A DNA stretch of 64,000 nt from Halomicroarcula saliterrae (GCF_031624395.1 NZ_JAMQON010000004.1:240988-304987); one strand, 5' to 3'; positions 43,654 to 52,909 are shown, counted from the stretch's first letter. Notes: a model not told the origin generated them from the sequence alone. Program-made: numbers and translations.

Positions 43654-44739
43654 ATGCACGATGTCGTCGTCGTCGGCGCCGGCCCCGCGGGCTCGCGGTA
43701 CGCCCGCCGGGCCGCCCGGAACGGGCTCGACGTGCTCGTCTTCGAGCAGGGCGAGGTCGGGGAGCCACTCGCCTGTTCGGGCCACGTCAGCACGGACATC
43801 TGGGAGTTCACGGAAGGCGCTCGCGGGGAGCTGTTCCAGAACGAAATCAGCGGCGCGCGCTTCCACACCGGCGGCCCCGGCAGCGACGACCACCCGTTCT
43901 ACAAGGACGAGGTCATCTCGAACGTCATCGACCGCGTGGGACTCGACAAGCACCTCGCGGAGCTCGCTCGCGAGGCCGGGGCCGACCTGCGGGAGGGCCA
44001 CACTGTCGTTGCTGTCGAGGAGGACCGGCACGGCGTCACCGTCGAGGTTCGGGGCGACGACGGCGAGGTCCAAACGCATCGCGCGAAACTGGTCGCGGGC
44101 TGTGACGGCCCGAAGAGCCGCGTTCGCCGGGAGCTGTCTCTCCCCGAACCCGACGAATTACTCCACGGCGTGCTCGGCTTCGACGACACCGCCGACCACC
44201 AAGACTTCGTGGACGTTCACCTCACCGTCCCGAAGTTCTTCGCCTGGCGCATCCCCCGCGGCGAGGCCGGCGTCGAGTACGGACTGGCCGTGCCGCCGGG
44301 CGACGACGCCCGCGAGCGCTTCGAGGCGTTCTGCGATGGGTACGACGCCGACGTGACCCGGCGCTGTTCCGGACTCATCCCCATCGGCCCACCGAAACGC
44401 GTCACCGGCTCGCGGTCGTTCCTCGTCGGCGACGCGGCCGCCCAGACCAAGCCGTTCACCGGCGGCGGCATCCTCTACGGGATGACGGCGGCCGACCACG
44501 CCGCCCGGGAGATAGACCCCGACGACCCAGCGACGCTGGGCGACTACGAGCGGGCCTGGCGCGAGGACCTCCGGGACGATATCCGGCTGGGCCACGCCGT
44601 GCGGGCCGGCTACTCGGTCCCGAAGATGGTCCAGAAAGCCGGCATGAAAGCGTTCGAGGGCGAAATCGGGGTCCACATGGACCGTCCCTCGACGCTGTTC
44701 TCCCGCGAGCAGCTGAAGGCGCTGCTGTCGCGGTCCTGA
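43654..44739 (+). CDS. Geranylgeranyl reductase family flavoprotein
   Basis: 361 aa. The FAD-binding dinucleotide motif is VVVGAGPAGSRYARRAA at the N-terminus, with CSGHVS nearby, the GCDGPKSRVRR region, and the second FAD motif FLVGDAAAQTKPFTGGGI. These are the marks of the geranylgeranyl reductase family that saturates isoprenoid chains in archaeal lipids or quinones. This copy is shorter than the main digeranylgeranylglycerophospholipid reductase and may have another isoprenoid substrate. The ATG at 43654 is preceded by a TATTTG element. Confidence 0.85.
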   Translation: MHDVVVVGAGPAGSRYARRAARNGLDVLVFEQGEVGEPLACSGHVSTDIWEFTEGARGELFQNEISGARFHTGGPGSDDHPFYKDEVISNVIDRVGLDKHLAELAREAGADLREGHTVVAVEEDRHGVTVEVRGDDGEVQTHRAKLVAGCDGPKSRVRRELSLPEPDELLHGVLGFDDTADHQDFVDVHLTVPKFFAWRIPRGEAGVEYGLAVPPGDDARERFEAFCDGYDADVTRRCSGLIPIGPPKRVTGSRSFLVGDAAAQTKPFTGGGILYGMTAADHAAREIDPDDPATLGDYERAWREDLRDDIRLGHAVRAGYSVPKMVQKAGMKAFEGEIGVHMDRPSTLFSREQLKALLSRS

Positions 44740-44976
44740 TCAGTTCGCCGCGCCGCGGAGACCCAGCCACACCTGCCTGTAGCCGAGCATGTAGACGCCG
44801 ACGTACAGCAACAGTGCGCCCATGCCGACTTCCCAGAGGCCGAACACCGACTGGCCGGCGAGCAGGTCCGCGACGCCGGCATTCTCCGTGAGCGCGCCGA
44901 CGACCGTCAGCAAGGCGGCCGCCAGAGCGGCGAGTAGTCGTCCGAGCGGTTCGACGAGTGAGCCAAAGCCGTTCAT
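44740..44976 (-). CDS. Small two-helix membrane protein
   Basis: 78 aa with two hydrophobic segments (about residues 11-32 and 46-66). It ends directly at the stop of the flavoprotein gene on the opposite strand. No motif was recognised. It probably encodes a small integral membrane protein; codon use looks normal. Confidence 0.55.
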   Translation of the reverse strand: MNGFGSLVEPLGRLLAALAAALLTVVGALTENAGVADLLAGQSVFGLWEVGMGALLLYVGVYMLGYRQVWLGLRGAAN

Positions 44977-45057
44977 CGGCGGCTATAGGCCAAAGCCCGA
45001 CATATGCTTTCCGCCCGAAGCGAAAGCGGTTAGTCGAGTGGTGGCAACCCGGCGTGT

Positions 45058-45285
45058 ATGGGACAGTACAAGAGTATGGACCACGCGACGCTCGCCAAAC
45101 GCGGCTTCCTGCTCGGTGTCGGGCTGTTCGCGCTCGGCGCACTGGGGGAACTCGCCGCCCACGCGTTCGTCGGACCGCTGCCGGGCTGGGGGAACCTGCT
45201 GTTGACCGACATGGAAGCGCTGGGTATCCTGCTGGCGCTGTTCTCGCCACTCGTGTTCGGTATCGTTCTGCCGCTCGTCGAGTGA
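45058..45285 (+). CDS. Small haloarchaeal membrane protein
   Basis: 75 aa with the N-terminal motif MGQYKSMDHATLAKRGF and two hydrophobic segments (about 18-37 and 54-72). The N-terminal motif recurs in short membrane proteins in haloarchaea. No function is known. It is divergent from the previous small membrane gene (81 bases) and precedes the next in the same direction. Confidence 0.65.
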   Translation: MGQYKSMDHATLAKRGFLLGVGLFALGALGELAAHAFVGPLPGWGNLLLTDMEALGILLALFSPLVFGIVLPLVE

Positions 45286-45328
45286 GAGACGCCGAACCTG
45301 TTTACCGCGCGGGCCGCTAGCACGGGGT

Positions 45329-45736
45329 ATGGACGCATCGCGTTTCACCGTCGCATCGGGCGTCGTCGCACTGCTTGGCTGTCTGGTCGCGTTCGTCGCG
45401 CCGCTGGCGCTGGGCGCACAGCCGGGCATTCGCGGGAGCGTGACGCTCTCGGCCGTCGTCGGCGCGGTCTTTGCGGGGAAGAACTTCCAGACCATCCGCG
45501 AGCGGGGACTCCCGAGTTTCGCGGCCGGCGTCATGGCGACCGTCCTCGGACTCTGGCTCATCGTCGCGCCGCTGCAGTACGACTCGGTCGGGGCACCGCT
45601 GACCGCCCTGGTACAGTTCGGCGGCATGTGTCTGGCGGCCTTCTCCGCCTACACGGCGCTGGTCGCCGTCGAGGGCTTTTTCGGCGCCGGTGACACCGGC
45701 GAGACGGACGAGGGCGACAGAATCGGCTACTCGTAG
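45329..45736 (+). CDS. SPW-repeat-like membrane protein
   Basis: 135 aa with four predicted helices (about 7-28, 34-50, 63-85 and 92-117). The repeated pattern of LALGAQPGIRGSV and LWLIVAPLQYDS in two halves resembles SPW-repeat membrane proteins, although the Ser-Pro-Trp motif itself is absent. The acidic tail (TGETDEGDRIGYS) overlaps the end of the convergent YgfZ gene by ten bases. Confidence 0.6.
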   Translation: MDASRFTVASGVVALLGCLVAFVAPLALGAQPGIRGSVTLSAVVGAVFAGKNFQTIRERGLPSFAAGVMATVLGLWLIVAPLQYDSVGAPLTALVQFGGMCLAAFSAYTALVAVEGFFGAGDTGETDEGDRIGYS

Positions 45737-46812
45737 CTGGGCAGCCGCGCCGAGGCGGCCGACCCGTCGACGAACGGAAGCTCGCGCCGCTCGGCCGGGA
45801 GTGCCTCGCCGTCGACGCTGACCGTGAGGTCCCCGTCGGGCACGTCCCAGTCGACGCTGGCCATGGCGATAGGGGCCTCGCGGGTCGGGCTGTCGACGGC
45901 GCGGGTCACCTCGCCGACGTGCTCGTCACCGACCGACACGGCCGCCCCCGAGTCGGGGAGCCCGTCGAGCGCGAGCCCAACGAGCCGCGACCGCGGGTAG
46001 CCCTGGTTCTCGACGCGCGAGACGACCTCCTGCCCGACGTAACACCCCTTCTCGAAGTCCAGGGCGTTGCGCAGGCCGAGGTCGTTCGGGAGCGCGCCCT
46101 CGATTTCCGTGTCGAACAGCGGCGAGCCGGCCTCGAGCGTGAGCGTCTCCCAGGTACGGTAGCCGAAGGGAACCGCGTTGAGCCCACGGTTGACGAGCGT
46201 GTCGAAGACCCGTTCGGCGTCGTCGGCGCCACAGACCACGTCGTAGCTCTCCTCGCCGGCGAGGTTGTCGGTCCGGATGACCGAGACGCCGGCGTCGCCC
46301 AGCTCGCCGCGGTTAAAGGAGAGCGGCGCTTCCGGCGACGCGGCCTGATGCAGGACGCTCGCTATCTTCTCCGTCGCCTTCGGGCCGTGGACGCCGAACG
46401 TGGCGAAGTCGTCGGTCGCCAGCCGGATGTCGACGTCCTGGATGAACGTCTTGCTCTGCCAGTCCTCGGCGAGGGGCTCGGCCTCCTGTGGCGGGGTGAA
46501 AACGAGCAGTCGCTCGCCGGCGTTGTAGACGTACATGTCGGTCTCGACGCGGCCCTGCGGGTCCAGCAACAGCGCGTACACCCCCTCTCCGTCGGTGTCG
46601 GGGACGCGGTTCGAGACGGCGTTGTCCACGTAGTCGACGCGGTCCTCGCCGGTGACGACGAGGACGCCGTAGCCGAACTCACAGACGCCGACGACGTTAC
46701 GGACCGCCCGGTGGGTCCGTTCCGGCCGGCCGTACTCAGCGACGACACGGCGGCCACCGACCTCGCGGAAGCTGGCGCCGTGGTCGGTGTGCACGCCCTC
46801 GATAACAGTCAT
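45727..46812 (-). CDS. YgfZ/GcvT-like folate-binding protein
   Basis: 361 aa from the ATG at 46810-46812 (MTVIEGVHTDHGASF). The N-terminal aminomethyltransferase-like domain is followed by the signature KGCYVGQEV, the conserved cysteine motif of YgfZ/IBA57 proteins, which help assemble [4Fe-4S] clusters in a folate-dependent way. GcvT T-proteins lack this motif. A C-terminal barrel domain follows. It could also act as a glycine-cleavage-related enzyme, but no gcv genes are nearby. Confidence 0.85.
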   Translation of the reverse strand: MTVIEGVHTDHGASFREVGGRRVVAEYGRPERTHRAVRNVVGVCEFGYGVLVVTGEDRVDYVDNAVSNRVPDTDGEGVYALLLDPQGRVETDMYVYNAGERLLVFTPPQEAEPLAEDWQSKTFIQDVDIRLATDDFATFGVHGPKATEKIASVLHQAASPEAPLSFNRGELGDAGVSVIRTDNLAGEESYDVVCGADDAERVFDTLVNRGLNAVPFGYRTWETLTLEAGSPLFDTEIEGALPNDLGLRNALDFEKGCYVGQEVVSRVENQGYPRSRLVGLALDGLPDSGAAVSVGDEHVGEVTRAVDSPTREAPIAMASVDWDVPDGDLTVSVDGEALPAERRELPFVDGSAASARLPSYE

Positions 46813-46849
46813 GCAAACGAGTGGGAGCTTCGCGGCAAAAAACGTCCCG

Positions 46850-48082
46850 CTACCGGCGTCGGTACGCGACCAGCGAGAGCGCGGCGACCGCCGCGACGAC
46901 AGTAAGCGGCGTGAAGCCGGGGCCGTCCCCCGCGGTGGTCTCCGCGGCCGCGGGCGACGCAGTGGCCGATGGCGTCGGCGAGGCCGCCGGCGTCGCAGTC
47001 CCCTGTAGCTCGTTCGGCGCGAACACTTCGATAGTGACCGTCTCCGTGGTGTCACCGTCGTCGATGGTGTAGGTCACCCTCCCGGTCGACTCGGGGGTAA
47101 CTCTGACCACGCCGGCGTCGTCGGTCGTACCGACCTGCTCGCCGCCGCTGGTGACCGTCGCGCCGGTGACCGGCTCACCGTACTCGTCAGTGATGTCCAT
47201 CCTGACGGGCTGGTCGATGATACTCTGGTTCTGGGCGTCGACGTTTATCTCGTCGACCCGGGCGGTAGAGACGTTCACCGTCGTGTCGCTCTCACCGACG
47301 CGTACGGTCCGGGTCGCCTCCTGATAGCCGTCCGCGGTCACGACGAGGTCGTAGTTCGTGTTGACTGCTACTTGGGTCCCCGTCTGGCCGTCCGCACCGG
47401 TCTGGAGCGTCCCGACGGCCGGGATTCGGACGGAGGCGTTGAGGTCCGCCGGCGGTTCGAGCGTGTCGTCCGCGACCGAGACGGTGAGCAACACCTCGCC
47501 CTCCTCGATGGTGCGGTTCAGGCTGGCCTGCCCGGCGATGGCGACGCGCGAGCGGGTTGTGTAGTACCCCGCCTTCTGGATGCCGAGCTGGTAGGCCCCC
47601 GCCTCGATGGCCCCCGTCGCGACAGTGCCGTCGGCGCCGGTGCGCTGGTTGGTCACGATTTCGGAGCCGCGGTACAGAAAGACGCGGGCCCCCTCGACGG
47701 TCGCGTTGTCCGTGTTACGGACGGTAATCTCCGCGGTGGCCGACTGCGCGACCGGCACCTCGACCGATTCGGTGGACGCGTCCTCGACGGTGTACGGGAT
47801 GTTGCGGATGTACCGGTCGTCGTCGACCTGAATGGAGACGTTCGCTCCCTCGGGCACGTCGAGCAGGACCTGTCCGCTCGAAGCCGTCGTCTCGCTGACC
47901 GAGCCGCCGTCCCAGGTGGCCGTGACGCCGACGCCGCTGCCGACCGCCCGCCCGTCCTGGTCGACGATAGTGGCGGTGATAGTGACCCGGTCCTGCTGGG
48001 CGGTGACGGCCACCGGGACCACTGTGACTCCCCCCAAAAGCAGCACGATACAGAGGCTGATTGTAAGCCGTGTCGAACCCAT
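46850..48082 (-). CDS. Surface protein with carboxypeptidase-regulatory-like domains and PGF-CTERM
   Basis: 410 aa. A Sec signal peptide (residues 1-29) is followed by four to five CarboxypepD-reg or Ig-like repeats (GRAVGSGVGVTATW, NATVEGARVFLYRGSE, GEPVTGATVTSGGEQVGTTDDAG). A Thr/Ala/Pro-rich linker near residue 355 leads to GDGPGFTPLTVVAAVAALSLVAYRRR, of which the last part is a PGF-CTERM sorting signal cleaved by archaeosortase A with lipid attachment. It is probably an S-layer-associated or adhesive protein. Confidence 0.85.
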   Translation of the reverse strand: MGSTRLTISLCIVLLLGGVTVVPVAVTAQQDRVTITATIVDQDGRAVGSGVGVTATWDGGSVSETTASSGQVLLDVPEGANVSIQVDDDRYIRNIPYTVEDASTESVEVPVAQSATAEITVRNTDNATVEGARVFLYRGSEIVTNQRTGADGTVATGAIEAGAYQLGIQKAGYYTTRSRVAIAGQASLNRTIEEGEVLLTVSVADDTLEPPADLNASVRIPAVGTLQTGADGQTGTQVAVNTNYDLVVTADGYQEATRTVRVGESDTTVNVSTARVDEINVDAQNQSIIDQPVRMDITDEYGEPVTGATVTSGGEQVGTTDDAGVVRVTPESTGRVTYTIDDGDTTETVTIEVFAPNELQGTATPAASPTPSATASPAAAETTAGDGPGFTPLTVVAAVAALSLVAYRRR

Positions 48083-48177
48083 ACCCGAGTGGTAACAACG
48101 TACATCCTTAACAGTATGGCTCCCCTACTGATTCGGCGCCACCGGCTCGGAGACGCCGGAACAGCGGGCCGTCGGCG

Positions 48178-49119
48178 CTATCGGCCGTTCGATTCCGACG
48201 CCACGAGCCCCTCGACGTCGTCGGCTTCGAGCGGCGTCAGCGGACCGGACATCGTCCGGACCAGCGCCGCGGCCGCGGCCCCGTGTGCCAGTGCCTCGTC
48301 GGTCGCGGCGCCGGCGGTGAGTTGCTGGAGGACGGTGCCGACGAGGGCGGCGTGCTGGCCGGCGCTGTCGGTCGCGGCCGTCTCGAAGGCGTCCTGTTCG
48401 TGGAGGACGCCGTCGTGGTAGCCGACGACGCCGTACTCGTTTCGGGTGAGGACGACGTGGGAGAAGTCGTAGTCGCTGGCGATGGTGTGGACCAGTTCCC
48501 GGGGCGACCCCGTCCGGTCGAAGACGGCTCTGGCCTGGTCCTCGCTGGCAAACAGGAGCTCGACCGGGTCGAAGATGTCCGTGAGGGTGTCGTGGGCGTC
48601 CTCGGCGCTCCAGAGACCCGGGTGGAAGTCTAGGTCCAGCGCCCGGAGCCCCGGGGTAGACCTGAGGAGGGCGCCGGCCGTCTCGGCCGCCTGGTCCGAC
48701 AGCGCCGCCATGGAGCCCGTCGTGAACACCGCGTCGGCGTTCTGGATGCGCCCCATCGGGAAGTCGCCCGGCGTCACCGTCGCCATCGCCGTGTCGGCCC
48801 GGTCCTGAATGAGTCGGGACTCGCGAGGCGGGGTCCCGCTCTCGTGGAACTTCAGGCCGTGCCGACCGCTGTCGGCGTCGGCCCAGACGACTTCCGTCTC
48901 CAGTCCGTGCTCGTGGAGTTCGGCGACGGCGCGCCGGCCGAGCGGCGTGTCGGCGAGCTTGGAGAGCCAGACGGCGTCCGCGCCCAGTCGGCTGGCGACG
49001 GCCGCGGCGTTGCTCGACATCCCGTCGACGTGCAGCCCGACCTCGCGGGCGCTCTCGAAGCGTACCCCGTCCCGTGTCGAGAACCGCAGCGCCGTGTCAC
49101 CGAAGGAAACGATTGACAT
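48178..49119 (-). CDS. PfkB-family carbohydrate kinase-like protein with altered GAGD motif
   Basis: 313 aa. The N-terminal region (SFGDTALRF, HVDGMSSNAAAVASRLGADAVWLSKLADTPLGRRA) is a ribokinase/PfkB fold similar to 2-keto-3-deoxygluconate kinases. The usual C-terminal DTTGAGD motif reads ATDSAGQHAALVG, so the catalytic aspartate position carries Gln or His. The enzyme might be inactive, or use another residue. Substrate is unknown. It is divergent from nothing and follows the membrane glycosyltransferase region in the same direction. Confidence 0.78.
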   Translation of the reverse strand: MSIVSFGDTALRFSTRDGVRFESAREVGLHVDGMSSNAAAVASRLGADAVWLSKLADTPLGRRAVAELHEHGLETEVVWADADSGRHGLKFHESGTPPRESRLIQDRADTAMATVTPGDFPMGRIQNADAVFTTGSMAALSDQAAETAGALLRSTPGLRALDLDFHPGLWSAEDAHDTLTDIFDPVELLFASEDQARAVFDRTGSPRELVHTIASDYDFSHVVLTRNEYGVVGYHDGVLHEQDAFETAATDSAGQHAALVGTVLQQLTAGAATDEALAHGAAAAALVRTMSGPLTPLEADDVEGLVASESNGR

Positions 49120-49170
49120 GGTCCACCCATCGATTGACAGGGGTTTAGTTCAACCGGCTGTTTCAGGGAG

Positions 49171-50361
49171 TCATCCTACCTTCTCCGTGACGCGGAACTC
49201 CGTGGGCGGCGCGAGGATGCCCGCGACGGTCCCCATCGAGTGGACGACGGTGATGAGCGGAGCCAGCGGCACGGCGACGGCCAACGGGAGCTGCTCCCGA
49301 CCGTAGTAGCTGACGCCGCGGAGATACCAGAACAGCGTCAACGCGCCGAGTAGCAGGGAGACGGCGGCAAAGAGACCGCCGGCACCGGCACCGACGCCGA
49401 GCAGCGACAGCGGGACGACGACCATCGTCACGACCGGCGAGAGCGCCCACGCGTAGTTGCGCACGCGGGTCAACAGCTGGTAGCCCAGCGGGAGGTCGGT
49501 CGAGGCCTCGACGTTGCCGGCGGCCCAGCGCCGTCGCTGCTGGAGAATCTCGGTCAGCGACGGCGGGGCCTCGTTCCGGCAGGTCGTCGTCGCGAGCTCG
49601 AAGTCGATATCGACCTGCTGGGCGGCCGCCCAGACGAAGGCGGTGTCTTCGACGATGGTCTCCCGGTCCCAGGTGACCTCGTCTTCGAGGTCGCTGCGGA
49701 CGGCGATGCCGCCGCCCCATGCGAACAGCGGGATAGAGAGCCGCGCGAAGGCGCGCTGTTCGACCTGGACGCCCATCCGGTAGACGTCGGCGAGGTAGGT
49801 CCACACCGACCCCGTGCGGCGGGGCTGTTCGCGCAGCTGGACGACGTCGGCGGCCGGGAGCCCGTCGAACGAGTCGACGACGCTGTCCTCGTCCAGATAG
49901 CAGACGAACTCGCGCTCGCAGTCGAGCGTCCGCCGGGCCCACTCGATGGCCCGGCCCTTCCGGACCGCGTCGCAGTCGAACGCGTCGGGGACGACGTGGA
50001 CTGTCGCGCCCGCGACGTCGATGTCCGCTTCGGCGACGACGCGGACGTCGTCGAGTTCTTCGGGCAGCGAGTCGACGGTTTGCTGGACCACGGCCGCGGC
50101 GTCGACGGTCAGAATGCGGACCTGAATGTCGTCGCCGCCGTGGACGGGGTCGGGTTCCTCGTAGCCACGCCCGACGACGTAGGTCAGGACGATCCAGACG
50201 AGCGCGGTCCCGGTGAACAGCACCGTGGTCCCCCACAGCAGGTAGTTGAACAGCTGGTGCCAGTCGACGCCGCCGGGAGCCAGCGACGGGAGCAGCGTCG
50301 CGAGGGCGGCGACGAGGAACACCGCGCCGACCCCGGTCAGGGTGATACGTTCTATCTTCAT
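49171..50361 (-). CDS. Membrane glycosyltransferase, family 2 type
   Basis: 396 aa from the ATG at 50359-50361 (MKIERITLTGVGAVF). Two N-terminal membrane helices (about 7-27, 42-62) precede a GT-A domain with DEDS as DxD-like motif, EDTAFVWAA as the acidic catalytic motif and QQRRRWAAG as the Q-x-x-R-W motif of processive beta-glycosyltransferases. Two or three helices end the protein. It could synthesise or extend a cell-surface polysaccharide. The sugar is unknown. The gap 50362-50558 before mutL shows no gene. Confidence 0.83.
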   Translation of the reverse strand: MKIERITLTGVGAVFLVAALATLLPSLAPGGVDWHQLFNYLLWGTTVLFTGTALVWIVLTYVVGRGYEEPDPVHGGDDIQVRILTVDAAAVVQQTVDSLPEELDDVRVVAEADIDVAGATVHVVPDAFDCDAVRKGRAIEWARRTLDCEREFVCYLDEDSVVDSFDGLPAADVVQLREQPRRTGSVWTYLADVYRMGVQVEQRAFARLSIPLFAWGGGIAVRSDLEDEVTWDRETIVEDTAFVWAAAQQVDIDFELATTTCRNEAPPSLTEILQQRRRWAAGNVEASTDLPLGYQLLTRVRNYAWALSPVVTMVVVPLSLLGVGAGAGGLFAAVSLLLGALTLFWYLRGVSYYGREQLPLAVAVPLAPLITVVHSMGTVAGILAPPTEFRVTEKVG

Positions 50362-50558
50362 CGTACCAGATACGTACCATCCACCCACTTCATGCGGGTC
50401 GACGCTAAGCCCGTCTTCGGCCCGTTTTGGACCGAGTTAACGCCAACCGAAACGGATAAACGAGAATAAACGGGACACAGCCGACGCCAGTTGCCCCAGC
50501 CCGGACGACACGGAATCCACGGCCGACGCGACATCGCCTCGCGCGACGCGTCGACTTC

Positions 50559-52586
50559 TCAGTCCCGCCGCCCCGAGTGGCCGGGGTAGTCCCGCTCGAA
50601 TCGGTCTTCCAGCTCCGCGAACTCTACCTCGATGACAGTCGGTCGCCCGTGCGGGCACGCGTAGGGGTTCTCACAGTCGTCGAGCGCCGCCAGCAAATCG
50701 CGGACCGACCCCTCCGTCAGCGACGTGTTGCCGGTGACGGAGGGGTAGCAGGCGAGGTCGCCGAGCAGTTCGTCGGCGGCCGCTTCGACCGTCGTGGCGG
50801 CCTCGCTCTCCCCGTCGACGAAGGCACCCAGCACGTCGCGGACGATGTCGGGGCCGGCGGCGTCGGCGATGACACCCGGCAGCGTCCGTACTTCGACGGT
50901 GCGCTCGCCGGTGCGGGCGGTGTGAAAGCCCAGACTGGCGAGCGCGTCGCTGCGGTCCTCGAACACCGCGGCTTCCCTGGCGGTGAGTTCGAGCGCGACC
51001 GGTTCGGCGAGCGTCTGCGTCGTCGTCTCGCCGGCGAAGGCCGCCTGCAGGCGCTCGTAGTTGACCCGCTCGTCGGCGGCGTGCTGGTCGACCAGGACCA
51101 GCCCGTCGTCGGTCTCGGCGACGACGTAGGTGTCCTGCAGCTGGCCGAGAATCCGCATCGACGGCAGCGTGTCGTGGCGGGTCTCGGGCGCGTCGCCGAG
51201 GTGGGTCTGGTCGTGGTCGCCGGAGAACTTCCGCTCGGGGTCGGACGGGGTCGACTCCGTCGTCCGGGCCGACGACGCCGCCCCCGAGTTCGAGTCGTCG
51301 GGCGGGTCCGCCGGGTCGGCGGTGTCGCGGGCTGTCGACGGCGTGGAACTCCCCGAGCGCTCCTCGGTCGTTCGACCCGAAGCGGTGGTGTCGTCGGTCG
51401 CCGTCGACGCGGTGGTGTCTGCCGCCCCCGGTCGGTCCGCGCCGGTCCGCTCGGCATCCGCCGACTCGTCGCGCTCGGTCGCCCCGTCGGCTCCCTCCGC
51501 CGACCGCCCGGGCGTGATTTCGGTCTGCTCGGGCTGTGAGCGCCCCCGCGGGGCCGACGAGCGGAGCAGCCCGTCTTCCAGCAGGGCGTCTTCGACGGCG
51601 GTCCGGACCTGCTCGTGGACCCCGTCGTCGTCGACGAACCGCACTTCCATCTTGCGCGGGTGGACGTTCACGTCCACGTCGCCGGCGGGCACGTCGAGAA
51701 AGAGGACGGCGAAGGGGTAGCGGTCCGGCGCAATCTGGGTGCCGTAGGCGTCGACGACGGCATCGTGGGCCGTTTTGGCCCGGACGTAGCGGCCGTTGAC
51801 GTACGTCGAGAGGTACTCACGGCCCGCGCGAGTGGTCTCGGGATGTGAGACCAGCCCCGTAACGCCGTCGAGCGGGCCGTCGGGGAGGTTCGCACCCTCG
51901 ACCGCGATCATCGATTCGGCCACCTCCCGCCCGTAGACGGACATCACGGTCTCCCGCAGGTCGCCCTGACCCGTCGTGGCGAACGTCTCCCGACCGTCGT
52001 GGGAAAGCGAGACGGCCACGTCGGGGTTGGCCAGCGCGTAGCTGGTGACGATACTGTTGACGTGGGCGAACTCGGTCGAGGCCTGCTTGAGATACTTCCG
52101 GCGGGCGGGGACGTTGTAGAAGAGGTCCTCGATTTCGATGGTCGTCCCCTCGGGACAGCCGGCGGGGCCGACCGACGTGACCTCGCCGCCCTCGACGACG
52201 AGTTCGGTCCCCGTATCTCCCCCTCGCGGGCGCGTGGTGACAGTCAGTCTGGACACCGCGCCGATGGCGTGCAGCGCCTCGCCCCGGAACCCCAGGGTGG
52301 CGACGCCGCCCTCCAGGTCCTCGATGTCCCGGATCTTCGAGGTGGTGTGTTGCTCGACGGCGCGCTGGACCGCCGCCCGGTCCATCCCGATGCCGTCGTC
52401 GGTGACCCGGATACCCCCCCGGCCGCCGTCCTCGACGGCGACCGTCACCCGGTCGGCGTCGGCGTCGATGGCGTTCTCGACCAGTTCCTTCACCACCGAG
52501 GCCGGTCGCTCGACGACCTCGCCGGCGGCGATGCGCTCGACGGTCCGCTCGTCGAGTTGCTGGATGTCTCCTGGCGTCTCCCCCAT
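50559..52586 (-). CDS. mutL: DNA mismatch repair protein MutL
   Basis: 675 aa. The N-terminal GHKL ATPase has ERIAAGEVVERPASVVKELVENAIDA, DDGIGMD and TLGFRGEAL. A long acidic Ser/Thr/Asp/Pro-rich linker spans about residues 350-455. The C-terminal domain has the endonuclease motif DQHA-x2-E-x4-E (DQHAADERVNYE, Asp500) and the ending CPHGRPTVIEV. It should nick DNA, as MutL does in organisms without MutH. mutS is not in this window; it often lies next to mutL in haloarchaea. The N-terminus faces a small acidic gene at 52694. Confidence 0.96.
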   Translation of the reverse strand: MGETPGDIQQLDERTVERIAAGEVVERPASVVKELVENAIDADADRVTVAVEDGGRGGIRVTDDGIGMDRAAVQRAVEQHTTSKIRDIEDLEGGVATLGFRGEALHAIGAVSRLTVTTRPRGGDTGTELVVEGGEVTSVGPAGCPEGTTIEIEDLFYNVPARRKYLKQASTEFAHVNSIVTSYALANPDVAVSLSHDGRETFATTGQGDLRETVMSVYGREVAESMIAVEGANLPDGPLDGVTGLVSHPETTRAGREYLSTYVNGRYVRAKTAHDAVVDAYGTQIAPDRYPFAVLFLDVPAGDVDVNVHPRKMEVRFVDDDGVHEQVRTAVEDALLEDGLLRSSAPRGRSQPEQTEITPGRSAEGADGATERDESADAERTGADRPGAADTTASTATDDTTASGRTTEERSGSSTPSTARDTADPADPPDDSNSGAASSARTTESTPSDPERKFSGDHDQTHLGDAPETRHDTLPSMRILGQLQDTYVVAETDDGLVLVDQHAADERVNYERLQAAFAGETTTQTLAEPVALELTAREAAVFEDRSDALASLGFHTARTGERTVEVRTLPGVIADAAGPDIVRDVLGAFVDGESEAATTVEAAADELLGDLACYPSVTGNTSLTEGSVRDLLAALDDCENPYACPHGRPTVIEVEFAELEDRFERDYPGHSGRRD

Positions 52587-52693
52587 GCTCTTGTCCCCGG
52601 TAGCGGGCGTGCCGACTTGAGACTGTCCCAGTCGGCGACGGTAGTGTCAAGAGTTAACACACTCGGGGCCGTAGGGTGGACCGGTGAACGTGC

Positions 52694-52852
52694 ATGTGTC
52701 ACCACAGAGGCGACATCCCCGGTGAGATTTCCGACTGGACGACCGAGCGAACGGACACAGCGGACGAAGCGGAGGACGAGGAGCTCCCGGAGTTCCTCAA
52801 CGAGGCGGGCGACGACCTGTCCGTCCTGACGGACGGGGGCGACGAACACTGA
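52694..52852 (+). CDS. 52-residue acidic haloarchaeal protein
   Basis: A short frame from ATG 52694 (MCHHRGDIPGEISDWTTER). The 52 aa product is very acidic and ends FLNEAGDDLSVLTDGGDEH. Small proteins with this type of tail recur in haloarchaea and are annotated as hypothetical. It starts 108 bases from mutL and ends 57 bases before the HAD gene. Codon use follows the usual G/C-ended pattern, which supports coding. Confidence 0.6.
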   Translation: MCHHRGDIPGEISDWTTERTDTADEAEDEELPEFLNEAGDDLSVLTDGGDEH

Positions 52853-52909
52853 CTGACAGCCCATTTTTTCGACCGTACACTGAAGTATCGGCCCGCGGAC
52901 CTACCGGTA

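Noticed and set aside
49163-50380. 405-codon frame overlapping the glycosyltransferase in another minus-strand frame
   Set aside because: Arg-rich out-of-frame text. The frame at 49171-50361 carries the membrane helices and the QQRRRW motif.
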